Translations under genes and position numbers: made by a program
Shown: positions 33,870 through 45,020 of the stretch, piece after piece
Layout of the letters: each line of letters opens with the position of its first letter
Position numbering within the stretch: position 1 is the stretch's first letter
Notes under the pieces: generated by a model
Told to the model about the DNA's origin: nothing
Seen by the model: only the letters and a program-made list of their open reading frames with translations
The model's database searches: none
NCBI GenBank assembly: GCA_020161855.1
Contig: JAIUNJ010000007.1
Coordinates: forward strand, 1-64,000
DNA from: Pseudomonadota bacterium
GTDB lineage: Bacteria; Pseudomonadota; Alphaproteobacteria; Rhizobiales; Aestuariivirgaceae
DNA: 64,000 nucleotides
Direction of reading: 5' to 3'

Positions 33870-34667
33870 ATGGCCTGGGTGATCGCAAAGAACATCATCA
33901 AGGCTGTCGTGCTGGGGGCACTTCTCGCGATCGCTGCGCTGATCGTCTACTGGTTCTTTTTCGCCTCGCGCTGGGACTGGATCCCGAAATACCTTCCACT
34001 CCTCCTGCGCGGCCTTTGGTACACAATCACGCTTCTGGCGCTTTCGTGTCTCTTCGGCTTCCTTCTTGCCGTTCCCATCGGACTTGTGCAGGTGACCGGG
34101 CCGGGGTGGCTCGCCTTGATCGCGAAAAGCTTCTGCACGGTGATCCGCGGCACCCCGCTGCTGATTCAGGTGTGGCTGCTATACTATGGCTTCGGCTCGC
34201 TTTTTCCGCAGATTGGCATGGCGTGGCCTGGCTTCAAGGAGCATTTCATGTGGCTCATCCGGTTGGATGGCTACTGGTATGCGCTTCTAGCCTTTACCCT
34301 CTCCTATGCCGGCTACGAAGGCGAGGTGATGCGTGGGGCCTTTCTCGGGGTGCCGCGGGGTGAACTCGAAGCTGCGCGGGCCTTCGGCATGTCGCCAGCC
34401 AAGGTGGCGCGGCGGGTCTGGTTCCCACGAGCGGTCAGGCTGGTCTTCCCGACACTTGCCGGCGAGACCGTGCTGCAGCTGAAATCAACTCCTCTCGCCT
34501 TTACCATTGCCGTCATGGATCTCATGGGCGTGACGTCCAAGATCCGGCAAGATACCTATCTCACCTTCGAACCCCTGATGTTGCTCGCGGTGCTCTACAT
34601 GGGGCTCACTTTCATCCTGATCCTCATCTTCAACAGGCTCGAACGATCGATCCCGACCCGCCGATGA
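33870..34667 (+). CDS. Polar amino acid ABC transporter permease (HisM-like)
   Basis: A 265-aa permease; the coupling loop reads GELEAARAFGMSPAKVARRVWFPRAVRL, and FCTVIRGTPLLIQVWLLYYG is the characteristic HisM segment. It forms the heterodimer channel with the preceding permease. The stop overlaps the M20 gene start by 4 bases. Confidence 0.9.
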   Translation: MAWVIAKNIIKAVVLGALLAIAALIVYWFFFASRWDWIPKYLPLLLRGLWYTITLLALSCLFGFLLAVPIGLVQVTGPGWLALIAKSFCTVIRGTPLLIQVWLLYYGFGSLFPQIGMAWPGFKEHFMWLIRLDGYWYALLAFTLSYAGYEGEVMRGAFLGVPRGELEAARAFGMSPAKVARRVWFPRAVRLVFPTLAGETVLQLKSTPLAFTIAVMDLMGVTSKIRQDTYLTFEPLMLLAVLYMGLTFILILIFNRLERSIPTRR

Positions 34668-35827
34668 TTGAACAACGCATCTCTGCTTTCGCCGACGAAC
34701 TGCTCGCCCTCCGGCACGATTTTCATGCCCATCCGGAACTTTGCTTTCAGGAGTTTCGCACCAGTGGCATTGTGGCGCGCGAGTTGCGGGCGCTCGGTTT
34801 CGAGGTTGCCGAAGGTGTAGCGGGAACGGGTGTCGTGGGTACTATCCGGAATGGCAAGGGTAATCGAGCCATCGCCATCCGGGCCGACATGGACGCCTTG
34901 CCATTCGTCGAGGAAACCAATCTGCCGCACGCTTCGAAGACGCCAGGCGTCATGCACGCCTGCGGACACGACGGCCATACGGCAATGCTGCTCGGCCTCG
35001 CCAAATACCTCGCCCGCCACAAAGACTTCGATGGCACGGTCCATCTGGTTTTCCAACCGGCCGAGGAGGACATCAGCGGCGCACACCGCATGATCGCCGA
35101 AGGTCTCTTCGAGAAGTTCCCGGTTGATTCCGTGTTTGCGCTCCACAATCTGCCGGGGGTACCGGTCGGTGAGGTTCGTGTCAGGCCCGGCGCCATCACT
35201 GCGGCCGTCGACATTATCGATATCACCGTAAGGGGTATTGCCGGGCACGGCGCGCTACCGCATCTGGCGGCCGATTCAGTTGTGGCGGCTTCCGCGATTG
35301 TCATGGCCCTGCAGACGGCGATCTCCCGCATCAATGATGCGCTGGATCCTGCTGTTCTGACGGTGGGCTCCATCCACGGTGGCACGCTTGCAACGGCCAT
35401 CCCTGAGACCGTAACCATGAAGACGGGGCTTCGCACCACCAGCAAGGCCTCGCGCGAAAAGCTTCTGCAGCGGATACCCGAGATCATCCACGGGCAGGCC
35501 GCAAGCTTTGGCTGCAAGGCAGAGCTCGACTATGGCGACTGCATCATCTACCCCGTGGGCATCAATGATGTGACGGCAACAGAAGGCGTCCGCCAGGTGG
35601 CTATCGACCTCGGGCAGGACATGAGCCAGGTCGATCTCCGCGGTCCCCTGATGTTCTCGGAAGACTTTGCTTTCATGCTGGAGAAGGTGCCCGGCTGCTA
35701 TTTCGGCATTGGCAACGGCCAGACGAAGAGCCTTCACGACACGGGGTACGACTTCAACGATGCGCTTCTGGTCCCCGGCACAGCCTTCTGGGCGCGGCTG
35801 GTCGAAAAGGTCCTGCCGCTGCAATAA
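34664..35827 (+). CDS. M20 family amidohydrolase (aminoacylase / hippurate hydrolase type)
   Basis: A 387-aa soluble metallopeptidase-fold enzyme. Metal motifs are RADMDALP, HACGHDGHTAMLLG and the EED of FQPAEEDISG; a dimerisation domain sits at about 185-290. Members cleave the acyl group from N-acyl amino acids such as hippurate or N-acetyl derivatives. Translational coupling to the permease (ATGA at 34664-34667) suggests the importer brings in an N-acylated or amide-linked amino acid that this enzyme then splits. That is an inference from context. Confidence 0.87.
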   Translation: MIEQRISAFADELLALRHDFHAHPELCFQEFRTSGIVARELRALGFEVAEGVAGTGVVGTIRNGKGNRAIAIRADMDALPFVEETNLPHASKTPGVMHACGHDGHTAMLLGLAKYLARHKDFDGTVHLVFQPAEEDISGAHRMIAEGLFEKFPVDSVFALHNLPGVPVGEVRVRPGAITAAVDIIDITVRGIAGHGALPHLAADSVVAASAIVMALQTAISRINDALDPAVLTVGSIHGGTLATAIPETVTMKTGLRTTSKASREKLLQRIPEIIHGQAASFGCKAELDYGDCIIYPVGINDVTATEGVRQVAIDLGQDMSQVDLRGPLMFSEDFAFMLEKVPGCYFGIGNGQTKSLHDTGYDFNDALLVPGTAFWARLVEKVLPLQ

Positions 35828-35866
35828 GCTGAAAGTTCTTCGGCGGCGGCTAAGCCGGTATCGGCT

Positions 35867-35941
35867 TGGTGAGCCCGACTGGGATCGAACCAGTGACCCT
35901 CTGATTAAAAGTCAGATGCTCTACCACTGAGCTACGGGCCC
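35867..35941 (-). tRNA. tRNA-Lys (anticodon UUU), CCA encoded
   Basis: A 75-nt cloverleaf read on the minus strand. Acceptor GGGCCCG pairs with CGGGCTC (one G-U), D arm GCTC/GAGC, anticodon stem TCTGA/TCAGA with loop CTTTTAA (anticodon TTT), T arm ACTGG-TTCGATC-CCAGT, discriminator A and encoded CCA at 35869-35867. It is convergent with the M20 gene, 39 bases away. Confidence 0.96.
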
Positions 35942-35971
35942 GACGCGGCGCATTTGCGCGGGAATGCGGCC

Positions 35972-36000
35972 CTCATAAGGGGCCTCTTTGCCGTGGTCAA
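35972..36000 (-). promoter_or_regulatory. Promoter of tRNA-Lys
   Basis: On the minus strand TTGACC (plus 35995-36000), a 17-base spacer, and TATGAG (plus 35972-35977), about 30 bases before the tRNA 5' end. G+C-rich bases follow the -10, as usual for stable-RNA promoters. Confidence 0.7.
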
Positions 36001-36106
36001 GCCAAGCAAAATCCGCCAAAAATGCCACAATTAAGGGTCTAATCATCTGCCGCTGGTAGGACGTAGCGGCAACAGGCAAAAGACCGGGACGAGGCAGGGG
36101 AACCAT

Positions 36107-37444
36107 ATGACGGGATTGGCGATTATCGTGCTGGCGGCTGGTATGGGCACGCGCATGAAATCGGCCCTGCCCAAGGTCATGCACAAGGCCGCCAGCCGCT
36201 CTTTGCTGGGCCATGTTCTCTCTGCTGCCAAGGCACTTGCACCGGACCGCATTGTGGTCGTTCACGGGCCCGGGCAGGAGGCCGTCAAGGCCGAGGCCAC
36301 GCGCTACGCCCCAGACGCGATGATGGCTGAGCAAAGCGAGCGCAAGGGCACGGGTCATGCCGTCATGCAGGCCGGACCCGCGCTTGCCGGTTTTTCCGGA
36401 AAGGTCCTGGTGCTCTATGGCGACACGCCGCTGATCCGGAAGGAATCACTTTATCCGCTTCTGGCCGGCTCAGCAGGGATGGCCGTCCTCGGTTTCCGCG
36501 CCTCCAATCCACATGGTTATGGCCGCCTGATCGCGAGCGGGAGCGCAATTCTCGCCATTCGGGAGGAGCTTGATGCAACGCCCGAGGAACGAAAGATAAC
36601 CCTCTGTAACTCAGGCATTATCTGCATAGCCAATGAATTGCTCTCGCAGCTCCTGCCACAGCTTTCCAACGCCAATGCAAAGGGCGAATACTACCTCACA
36701 GACCTTGTAGAGCTGGCGAATACCGCCGGTGTTACCGTGTCGCTCAACGAATGCCCGGAATCCGAGACAATAGGCGTCAATGACCGCATCCAGCTTGCAG
36801 CCGTCGAGGCCGAGTTCCAGCGCCGCTATCGCCATGAGGCCATGCTGGGCGGCGCCACATTGGCCGATCCGGCGACTGTCTATTTTTCCGCTGACACCAA
36901 GATCGGCCGCGACACGGTGATCGAGCCCAATGTTTTCTTCGGCCCCGGCGTTACGGTTGGCGACAATGTCGAGATTCTCGCCAACTGCCACATCGAAGGG
37001 GCAACCATAGCCAAGGGCGCCCGGATCGGCCCCTTTGCCCGCCTGCGACCCGGTGCCGACATCGGGGAAGATGCCCACGTGGGCAACTTTGTCGAGGTCA
37101 AGAAATCGCGGATTGGCAAGGGTGCAAAGGCCAATCACCTGAGCTACATCGGGGACGCCCGGGTTGGTGCCGGAAGCAACATCGGGGCAGGGACGATTAC
37201 CTGCAATTACGATGGATACGAGAAGCACCTGACCGAGATCGGCGAGAACGTCTTCGTGGGTTCCAATTCAGCACTGGTTGCCCCTGTGCGAATCGGCACC
37301 GGCGTGAATATCGCGGCAGGAAGCGTCATCACCCAGTCGGTGCCTGACGACGCGCTGGCCATGACGCGGCCACAGCTGGTGGTCAAGGAAGGCTGGGCGA
37401 AGCGCTACAGGGCGGCAAAGCAGGCCAAGAAGGCGAAAGCATAG
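36107..37444 (+). CDS. glmU: Bifunctional GlmU: glucosamine-1-P acetyltransferase / GlcNAc-1-P uridylyltransferase
   Basis: A 445-aa cytosolic enzyme. The N-terminal uridylyltransferase has LAAGMGTRMKSALPKVMH (residues 7-24) and VLYGDTPL. From about 235 the left-handed beta-helix hexapeptide repeats begin, with the acetyltransferase active-site region NFVEVKKSRIGKGAKANHLSYIGD. It makes UDP-GlcNAc for peptidoglycan and LPS. A 6-bp hairpin (36048-36069) lies in its leader. glmS follows after 10 bases, giving consecutive steps of one pathway. Confidence 0.96.
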   Translation: MTGLAIIVLAAGMGTRMKSALPKVMHKAASRSLLGHVLSAAKALAPDRIVVVHGPGQEAVKAEATRYAPDAMMAEQSERKGTGHAVMQAGPALAGFSGKVLVLYGDTPLIRKESLYPLLAGSAGMAVLGFRASNPHGYGRLIASGSAILAIREELDATPEERKITLCNSGIICIANELLSQLLPQLSNANAKGEYYLTDLVELANTAGVTVSLNECPESETIGVNDRIQLAAVEAEFQRRYRHEAMLGGATLADPATVYFSADTKIGRDTVIEPNVFFGPGVTVGDNVEILANCHIEGATIAKGARIGPFARLRPGADIGEDAHVGNFVEVKKSRIGKGAKANHLSYIGDARVGAGSNIGAGTITCNYDGYEKHLTEIGENVFVGSNSALVAPVRIGTGVNIAAGSVITQSVPDDALAMTRPQLVVKEGWAKRYRAAKQAKKAKA

Positions 37445-37454
37445 GAAGACGAAC

Positions 37455-39281
<1,827 letters not shown>

Positions 39282-39290
39282 GCGGCAGAC

Positions 39291-39623
39291 TTAGTTCGCC
39301 CGCTTGTCGCGGAGCCGGTAGCAGCCTGCGGACTTGTCGAAACCGGAAAAGTAGTCACGCACCTGCGGATGGCGCACGGGCGTGTGCGTTTCGTCGTTCA
39401 GCAGGTTCTGTTCGGAGACGTAAGCGATGTATTCGGTCTCTTCGTTCTCGGCGAGCAGATGATAGAAGGGCTGGTCCTTGCGCGGGCGCGCTTCTTCCGG
39501 AATGGAGTTGTACCACTCTTCCGTATTGTTAAAGACCGGATCCACGTCGAAAATCACGCCGCGAAAATCGAAAAGCCGATGCTTCACGATCTGTCCGATC
39601 CCGAATTTTGCGAGGGGCAGCAT
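39291..39623 (-). CDS. hspQ: Heat shock protein HspQ (YccV-like)
   Basis: A 110-aa protein with the HspQ/hemimethylated-DNA-binding fold: GQIVKHRLFDFRGVIFDVDP, EEWYNSIPEEARPRKDQPFYHLL and VSEQNLLNDETHTPVRHPQV. HspQ binds or specifies substrates for Lon-type proteolysis in enterics. Start: ATG 39623 (MLPLAKFGIGQ) is taken, but ATG 39629 two codons upstream is nearly as good, and neither has a clear ribosome site. Confidence 0.9.
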   Translation of the reverse strand: MLPLAKFGIGQIVKHRLFDFRGVIFDVDPVFNNTEEWYNSIPEEARPRKDQPFYHLLAENEETEYIAYVSEQNLLNDETHTPVRHPQVRDYFSGFDKSAGCYRLRDKRAN

Positions 39624-39698
39624 TCCCATCAGGGCTGATTGCCAAGGTTGGCAATTGAAGGCAAGAGGGCGAGGGGAAAGCCGGAACGCCTCCAGAAC

Positions 39699-40640
39699 AT
39701 GATTGAAATTCTCAACATCGCCCCGCCATTCTTCGGTCTGATCCTGCTCGGCGCAGTTGCGCCCCGACTCTGGACGGCGAGCGAGGATGGGTTGGCCTGG
39801 CTGAACATCTTCGTTGTCTACTTTGCCCTGCCGTCGCTCATCTTCCTGGTGGTGGCCGCAACGCCGCTTGAACAGCTGGTAAGCCCCGCCTTTGTGACGG
39901 TGACAGCGGGTGTCACAGCCTTCGCCTTTCTGCTCATGCTCCTGCTGTCGAAGCTGACGCTTGGCACCGATCTCAGGACAGCAGCCCTTCAGGGCACCGC
40001 TGCCAGCTATGGCAATGTGGGCTACATGGGATTGCCGCTTGCCGTTGCCTTCTTCGGGCCTGCTGCAGCCGTTCCCGCGGCCCTTGTCTTCTGTTTTGAC
40101 TGCACGGTGGAGTTTATCCTGACAGCCTTCTTTGCTGGCGTCAGTGACCGCAGGGGTGCGACCCGGGGTGCCATGGCACGGAAGATCCTGAAGGACCTTG
40201 TCACGCATCCCTTCATTGTCGCCACCATTCTTGGCGTTCTGGCTTCGGCCCTTCACTTCAAGCCGGGTGGAGCCCTGTTATCGATCCTTGAGATGCTTAT
40301 GCGGGCGGCTGGCCCTGTGGCGCTCTTTGCGATGGGCGTGACTGTCTCCCTGAGGCGCTTTGCCGGCGTGGGCCGGGAACTCCCGCTGCTGGCGGCCATC
40401 AAGATCGTGATCCAGCCTGCGCTCGCCTATCTGGCCGTCAGCCTGCTCGTGGCACCCGATCCAGTCTGGCTGCAGGTGGCAGTAATGATGGCTGCGCTGC
40501 CGACGGCTTCAAACGCCTTCATTCTCGCCCGCCAGTACGAGACATATGTGGATGGAGCAGGGGCCGCCGTGCTGGCGACAACTGTGCTGAGTGTCGTTTC
40601 AATCCCCGTTCTTGTCTATCTGCTGCAGCACTGGCTGTAG
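39699..40640 (+). CDS. AEC (auxin efflux carrier) family transporter
   Basis: A 313-aa inner-membrane protein with about ten helices and short loops, beginning MIEILNIAPPFFGLILLGAVAPR. Conserved pieces include the LQGTAASYGNVGYMGLPLA crossover and the C-terminal MMAALPTASNAFILARQY. AEC proteins in bacteria export or import small organic acids such as malate; the cargo here is unknown. ATG 39699 was chosen because upstream in-frame codons add a charged, unconserved extension. It converges with the ubiH-type gene (3 bases). Confidence 0.88.
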   Translation: MIEILNIAPPFFGLILLGAVAPRLWTASEDGLAWLNIFVVYFALPSLIFLVVAATPLEQLVSPAFVTVTAGVTAFAFLLMLLLSKLTLGTDLRTAALQGTAASYGNVGYMGLPLAVAFFGPAAAVPAALVFCFDCTVEFILTAFFAGVSDRRGATRGAMARKILKDLVTHPFIVATILGVLASALHFKPGGALLSILEMLMRAAGPVALFAMGVTVSLRRFAGVGRELPLLAAIKIVIQPALAYLAVSLLVAPDPVWLQVAVMMAALPTASNAFILARQYETYVDGAGAAVLATTVLSVVSIPVLVYLLQHWL

Positions 40641-40643
40641 CGT

Positions 40644-41828
40644 TCAGGCTCTCATTGCGAAGGGAAGATTCGCATCGGGCGCAAGCCCATGGCGCATGAC
40701 CAGATTCCGCAACGGCGGAAAAGCTGCAATCAGGGAAAGCCCGCCAGCGCGCAACAGATGAAGCGGTAGCAAATCCGCGATGAGTGACTTGTTCACAAGC
40801 GAAATTGCCGCCTGGCGCTCGTTGACGTCGATCACGCGGCGGCCGTGGTAATCTCCAAGTGCGGCTTCGCTGCCGGGGTCATCATGGCCCATCACAACAT
40901 CAGCGACATGCCCGGCATCGCGCAGCGACATGTTGAGCCCCTGCGCGCCAATGGGCGGGAAGGCGTGGGCTGCCTCACCAACAAGCATGGTGCGAGAGGC
41001 AGCAAAGCGCCGCGCGGTGAGGCCCCTCATGGCGAAGCTGCGCGGCGGCGTGACATCGCTGACGAGACCGAGTTCACCATGTGTGCCCAGCTGAATTTCC
41101 GAGGCCAGTGCGGAGGGATTCTCCAGAATTCGCTCTATCCTGTCAGGAGACGCCATCCAGACCAGGCTTGAGTGCCGGCCCGGCAGCGGCACAGTGGTGA
41201 GCGGCCCGCCGATGCGGTGGCGCTCGGTTGAACAATCTCCGTGGGGGCCGGAATGCCGGAAGTTGGCTACGAGCGCTGCCTGATCAAAGGACCAGCGATC
41301 CGCGTCGATGCCTGCTGCCCCGCGCAACACTGAATTCTGACCATCCGCCGCGACCAGCAAGGGCGCGGTGAAACGCCGGCCATCCACAAGCACAACTGTC
41401 GCCTGATGATGACCATGTTCAACAGCGGCTACTTCGCCTTCAAGCAGCCGGGCGCCAAGGCGTTGCGCCGCCTCCACCAGCCGGGGCACCATATCGGCAA
41501 GCGGGATATTCCACCCGAAACTCTCTAGGCCCAGTTCAGAAGCCGAAAATGTCAAAGCCGGAGCGGAGAACAGATTGCCGGTCTCGTCCCGGATGGACAG
41601 ATGCCGCAGTGGACTCGACGACGCGGAAAGCGCTTCAGGCCACACGCCAAGCCTCTGAAGCAACCGCAGCGCGGGCTGCATGAGCGCTATCGTGCGTGGA
41701 TCGAATGATACAGGCGGCGGCGCCACCAGCATGGTGTCAACGCCCTCAAGCGCCAAAAGCCCCGCGATTGCCAGTCCGGCAGGGCCACCGCCCACAACGA
41801 TGACACGCGCATCGCTCATCACAATCAT
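40644..41828 (-). CDS. UbiH/UbiF/COQ6-type FAD hydroxylase
   Basis: A 394-aa flavin monooxygenase for ubiquinone ring hydroxylation or a related reaction. FAD Rossmann motif VVGGGPAGLAIAG, the DG motif AADGQNSVLRG, and MLVGEAAHAFPPIGAQGLNMSLRD, in which the usual GD is GE. Its ATG 41828 overlaps the preceding GST stop (ATGA); ATG 41819 is an alternative start. Which ring carbon it hydroxylates cannot be told. Confidence 0.88.
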   Translation of the reverse strand: MIVMSDARVIVVGGGPAGLAIAGLLALEGVDTMLVAPPPVSFDPRTIALMQPALRLLQRLGVWPEALSASSSPLRHLSIRDETGNLFSAPALTFSASELGLESFGWNIPLADMVPRLVEAAQRLGARLLEGEVAAVEHGHHQATVVLVDGRRFTAPLLVAADGQNSVLRGAAGIDADRWSFDQAALVANFRHSGPHGDCSTERHRIGGPLTTVPLPGRHSSLVWMASPDRIERILENPSALASEIQLGTHGELGLVSDVTPPRSFAMRGLTARRFAASRTMLVGEAAHAFPPIGAQGLNMSLRDAGHVADVVMGHDDPGSEAALGDYHGRRVIDVNERQAAISLVNKSLIADLLPLHLLRAGGLSLIAAFPPLRNLVMRHGLAPDANLPFAMRA

Positions 41829-42439
41829 GCCAGCGGATAGGCCTGCATACTGGCGCGGGCAGAAAAACCGTCAAAGAACTGGGTCAGCTTGCTTCTGCCT
41901 TTGCGCCAGTCAAGTGCAGCGTGCCGGAAATCAATGTAGCCGATGGCGCAGGCCGCCGAGATGCTGCCGACGTTCACATCGGCCAGCACGTCGCCGCCAT
42001 TCTTCTCAAGATCGTCCAGGGCCGCGTCGATACGCTGAATGAGGCGCGTCTTATACTCTGGCCAGCGCTTTTCCTCCGGCCGTTGTGTCTGTTCATAGCG
42101 CAGGAGGACGGATGCATCAGCCATGCCCTGTGCAGTGGCCTGCAGGGTCAGCACGTGAAAGCGCTTCACGCCGTCGTGCGGGATGAACTGACTCTGGCCG
42201 CTGACATGCGCGAGATATTCCATGATCACGCGGCTGTCGTGTATGGCATGCGCATGTTCCGTCACCAGCACCGGAACCTTAGCAATCGGCGAAAGCTTCT
42301 GCAGGTCGCTGTTGACCTCGGTCGGCTTCACCCCGGCCTGCAACCGCTCCACGCGATCATTGAGACCGGCCTCGTGAGCTGTCACCAAGGCCATTCGCAC
42401 GAACGGCGAAACGACGTCGCCAAAAATCTTCAATGTCAT
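41825..42439 (-). CDS. Glutathione S-transferase family protein
   Basis: A 204-aa GST fold: thioredoxin-like N-terminal domain (MTLKIFGDVVSPFVRMALVTAHEAGL...), the cis-Pro strand KVPVLV, HDSRVIMEYL, and an all-helical C-terminal domain. The N-terminal Ser in VSPFVR may serve as the catalytic residue. Cytosolic. It is coupled to the downstream hydroxylase by a 4-base overlap. Confidence 0.87.
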   Translation of the reverse strand: MTLKIFGDVVSPFVRMALVTAHEAGLNDRVERLQAGVKPTEVNSDLQKLSPIAKVPVLVTEHAHAIHDSRVIMEYLAHVSGQSQFIPHDGVKRFHVLTLQATAQGMADASVLLRYEQTQRPEEKRWPEYKTRLIQRIDAALDDLEKNGGDVLADVNVGSISAACAIGYIDFRHAALDWRKGRSKLTQFFDGFSARASMQAYPLA

Positions 42440-42542
42440 CGCAGATCATCCTCACATGCGACGGCATTGAAGGTCATGGCACAAGGCAAGTCAAAGAAAA
42501 TGGACGGGCGGATTGTCACCGGGGCAGGGCTGCCCCTGCGCC

Positions 42543-43250
42543 TCAGTATTTCCGCAGAAGCCCCACGAGCTTGCCCTGCACCCGCACCCGGTCAGGCCCG
42601 AAAATCCGTGTCTCATAGGATGGATTGGCGGCCTCCAGAGCTACTGAATCGCCCTTCTTGCGCAGCCGCTTGAGGGTCGCCTCCTCGTCATCCACCAACG
42701 CAACAACGATATCGCCGTTGATGGCCGTATCACCCTTGCGAATAATCACCGTATCGCCATCGAAAATGCCGGCATCGATCATCGAGTCTCCCTTGACCTC
42801 AAGGGCGAAATGCTCGCCGCCGCCCAGCATTTCCGGGGGCACATTGATGTTGTTGGAATGATCCTGGATGGCCGCGATCGGAACACCTGCCGCGATCCGC
42901 CCCATCAACGGCACGAAAGCGCTGCGTGGTGCGCCATCGTTGGCCGCGGTCACCGGCCGTGGCGGCACCTTGCCCAAGGCCCCTTCGATCACATTCGGCT
43001 TGAAACCAGGCTTCTTTCCAAGGCTCGGTGAATGCGAGTCCGGAAGCTTGAGCACCTCCAGAGCGCGGGCCCGATTTGGCATACGCTTGATGAAACCACG
43101 CTCCTCCAGCGCCACAATCAACCTGTGAACACCGGACTTGGACTGCAGATTGAGCGCTTCCTTCATCTCCTCGAAAGAGGGCGGCACACCTTCTTCCTTT
43201 AGGCGCTGATTGATGAAGAGCAAAAGTTCAAGCTGCTTGCGGGTGAGCAT
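42543..43250 (-). CDS. lexA: LexA SOS repressor
   Basis: A 235-aa repressor-protease. The N-terminal winged helix ([20 protein letters not shown], then [21 protein letters not shown]) is followed by the autocleavage bond A121-G122 in [12 protein letters not shown], nucleophile S156 (KGDSMIDAG) and K194 (EATLKRL). It blocks DNA-damage genes until RecA filaments trigger self-cleavage. Its own promoter, with an SOS box in the spacer, lies at 43295-43322. It sits downstream of the moa/trp operon on the same strand but appears to be transcribed separately. Confidence 0.96.
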   Translation of the reverse strand: MLTRKQLELLLFINQRLKEEGVPPSFEEMKEALNLQSKSGVHRLIVALEERGFIKRMPNRARALEVLKLPDSHSPSLGKKPGFKPNVIEGALGKVPPRPVTAANDGAPRSAFVPLMGRIAAGVPIAAIQDHSNNINVPPEMLGGGEHFALEVKGDSMIDAGIFDGDTVIIRKGDTAINGDIVVALVDDEEATLKRLRKKGDSVALEAANPSYETRIFGPDRVRVQGKLVGLLRKY

Positions 43251-43294
43251 TTTCGGCCCTCTCAGAAACGGAATCGGAACATATGTGAAACACT

Positions 43295-43322
43295 ATTATC
43301 ATGTTCTGGCATTGTTCGGCAA
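43295..43322 (-). promoter_or_regulatory. lexA promoter
   Basis: On the minus strand TTGCCG (plus 43317-43322), a 16-base spacer and GATAAT (plus 43295-43300), about 45 bases before the lexA ATG. The SOS box fills most of the spacer. Confidence 0.6.
43303..43317 (+). promoter_or_regulatory. Alphaproteobacterial SOS box (LexA operator)
   Basis: GTTC at 43303-43306, 7 bases, GTTC at 43314-43317: an exact match to the direct-repeat GTTC-N7-GTTC operator used by LexA in alphaproteobacteria. It sits 53 bases before lexA and within its promoter spacer, so autorepression is expected. Confidence 0.88.
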
Positions 43323-43342
43323 GTGTATCTGTTCCGGCCGAC

Positions 43343-44545
43343 TCAGAAAGTGAGAATGAGAACCGGTACTTGCTCTCCGGCCTTGGCCGCGGGCGCCAGC
43401 GGCGGCCGCACGATCAGGCACTGCGCCATCTGGAGGGTCCGCTGCATCGACGAGTCCTGCAGCGCGAAGGGGGTCGCTTCCCGGCGTCCATCGGCAGCGA
43501 CGCGCAGGGTCGCCCTCACATAGTCCTGCCGGTGGTCATTGGCGTCCATGTCCGCCCCAAGCGTAGCCGTCACGGACGCTTCATCAGCAGGCAGACCAAG
43601 CATCCGCCCGATCAGCGGCTTCACAAAAAGATGTGCCGTAACCAGTGCCGACACCGGATTGCCCGGCAGGCCCATCACATGCGTCTGGCCCTTCCGCCCG
43701 TACATGAAGGGCTTGCCCGGCCGCATTGCAATCTTCCAGAAATCAATGCGGATGCCGGCGGCCTTGAAGGCCTCCTGGACATAGTCATGATCGCCCACGG
43801 AAGCGCCGCCGGTTGTGAGAAGGATGTCGGCTGAAAGCCCCTTCCTTACCGCGGCAACCGTGGCACGCAGGTTGTCTTTGACGATGCCGAGATTTCCAAT
43901 CTCCGCCCCAAGCGATGCGGCCATGGCCGCGATGGCATGGCTGTTGGACGAGTAGATCTGGTCGGCACGGGCCTTCTCGCCGGGCAGGGTAAGCTCGTCG
44001 CCCGTTGTGAAAAGAACGACGCGAGGCCGCCGGCGAACCCGGAGCCGTGGCGCATTGGCGGCAGCGGCCAGGCCAATGTCACGGGGCCGCAGCTGTTGCC
44101 CCGCTTCCAGCAAGGCGTCGCCCTTGGCGAAATCGAGGCCCCGGCGGCGGATATGACGGCCTCGGGAGGTGCCCTCGACGACGCGCAACACGTCACCCTC
44201 GCGCTCTGTATTCTCCTGGATGACGACGGTATCAGCGCCCGAAGGAAGGGGCGCTCCGGTGAGGATGCGCACGGCCTCGCCGGCTTTGACGGCCTTGCGG
44301 TACGCAGCGCCCGCCGCAGAGACGCCGGCCACGCGAAGTACAGCGGGCAGCGCCGCAAGATCGGCATGGCGGACAGCATAGCCATCCATGGCGGATGCGG
44401 CGAAGGGCGGTTGATCACGCCCCGCACGCACAGGCACAGCGAGAACACGGCCAAGGCAATCCTCAAGCCGCACGGTCTCGGCCTGTAGCGGCTTCACCCC
44501 GTCGAGAATGCGGGCAAGTGCGTCCTCAACGGGAAGAAGCGCCAT
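43343..44545 (-). CDS. moeA: Molybdopterin molybdotransferase MoeA
   Basis: A 400-aa enzyme inserting molybdate into adenylated molybdopterin. Segments: FAASAMDGYAVRHAD, VRILTGAPLPSGADTVVIQENT, LFTTGDELTLPGE, and TTGGASVGDHDYV, followed by MRPGKPFMYGRKG and GLPGNPVSALVTA. It follows moaC by 4 bases, completing an operon that couples tryptophan genes to molybdenum cofactor genes. Confidence 0.94.
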   Translation of the reverse strand: MALLPVEDALARILDGVKPLQAETVRLEDCLGRVLAVPVRAGRDQPPFAASAMDGYAVRHADLAALPAVLRVAGVSAAGAAYRKAVKAGEAVRILTGAPLPSGADTVVIQENTEREGDVLRVVEGTSRGRHIRRRGLDFAKGDALLEAGQQLRPRDIGLAAAANAPRLRVRRRPRVVLFTTGDELTLPGEKARADQIYSSNSHAIAAMAASLGAEIGNLGIVKDNLRATVAAVRKGLSADILLTTGGASVGDHDYVQEAFKAAGIRIDFWKIAMRPGKPFMYGRKGQTHVMGLPGNPVSALVTAHLFVKPLIGRMLGLPADEASVTATLGADMDANDHRQDYVRATLRVAADGRREATPFALQDSSMQRTLQMAQCLIVRPPLAPAAKAGEQVPVLILTF

Positions 44546-44549
44546 TGTG

Positions 44550-45020
44550 CTAGTCCGCCCTGAACTCGCCAGACTTGCCGCCGGTCTTCATGGCAAGCCG
44601 CACGTCGGTAATCTTCATGCCGCGATCCACGGCCTTCAGCATGTCGTAGATCGTCAAACAGGCGACAGTACAGGCGGTGAGCGCTTCCATCTCGACGCCC
44701 GTCTTGCCCTCGACCTTGACGGTCGCTTCGACATCGACGCGATCTTCGCCGACGGTAAACTCAACGCTGACCTTGCTGATCATCAGCGGATGACACAGCG
44801 GAATGAGATCGGCGGTTTTCTTGGCCGCCATGATCCCGGCAATGCGGGCCGTCGCCAGAACATCCCCCTTGCTCGCTGTTCCTGCCTTCAGGAGCGCCAC
44901 GGTTTGCGGCAGCATGACGACGCAGCCCCTTGCGGTGGCTGAGCGGGCTGTAACTTCCTTGCCCGAGACATCCACCATGTGGGCCTGGCCCTTGTCGTCC
45001 AGGTGGCTGAGCTTGCTCAT
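44550..45020 (-). CDS. moaC: Cyclic pyranopterin monophosphate synthase MoaC
   Basis: A 156-aa enzyme for the second half of the first molybdenum cofactor step. The N-terminus [34 protein letters not shown] and [28 protein letters not shown] are diagnostic. It starts within the trpC stop codon (ATGA 45017-45020). Confidence 0.95.
   Translation of the reverse strand: MSKLSHLDDKGQAHMVDVSGKEVTARSATARGCVVMLPQTVALLKAGTASKGDVLATARIAGIMAAKKTADLIPLCHPLMISKVSVEFTVGEDRVDVEATVKVEGKTGVEMEALTACTVACLTIYDMLKAVDRGMKITDVRLAMKTGGKSGEFRAD

Noticed and set aside
36048-36069. Hairpin GCCGCT-N10-AGCGGC in the glmU leader as a possible riboswitch
   Set aside because: A single 6-bp stem without any conserved aptamer core; probably just leader structure.
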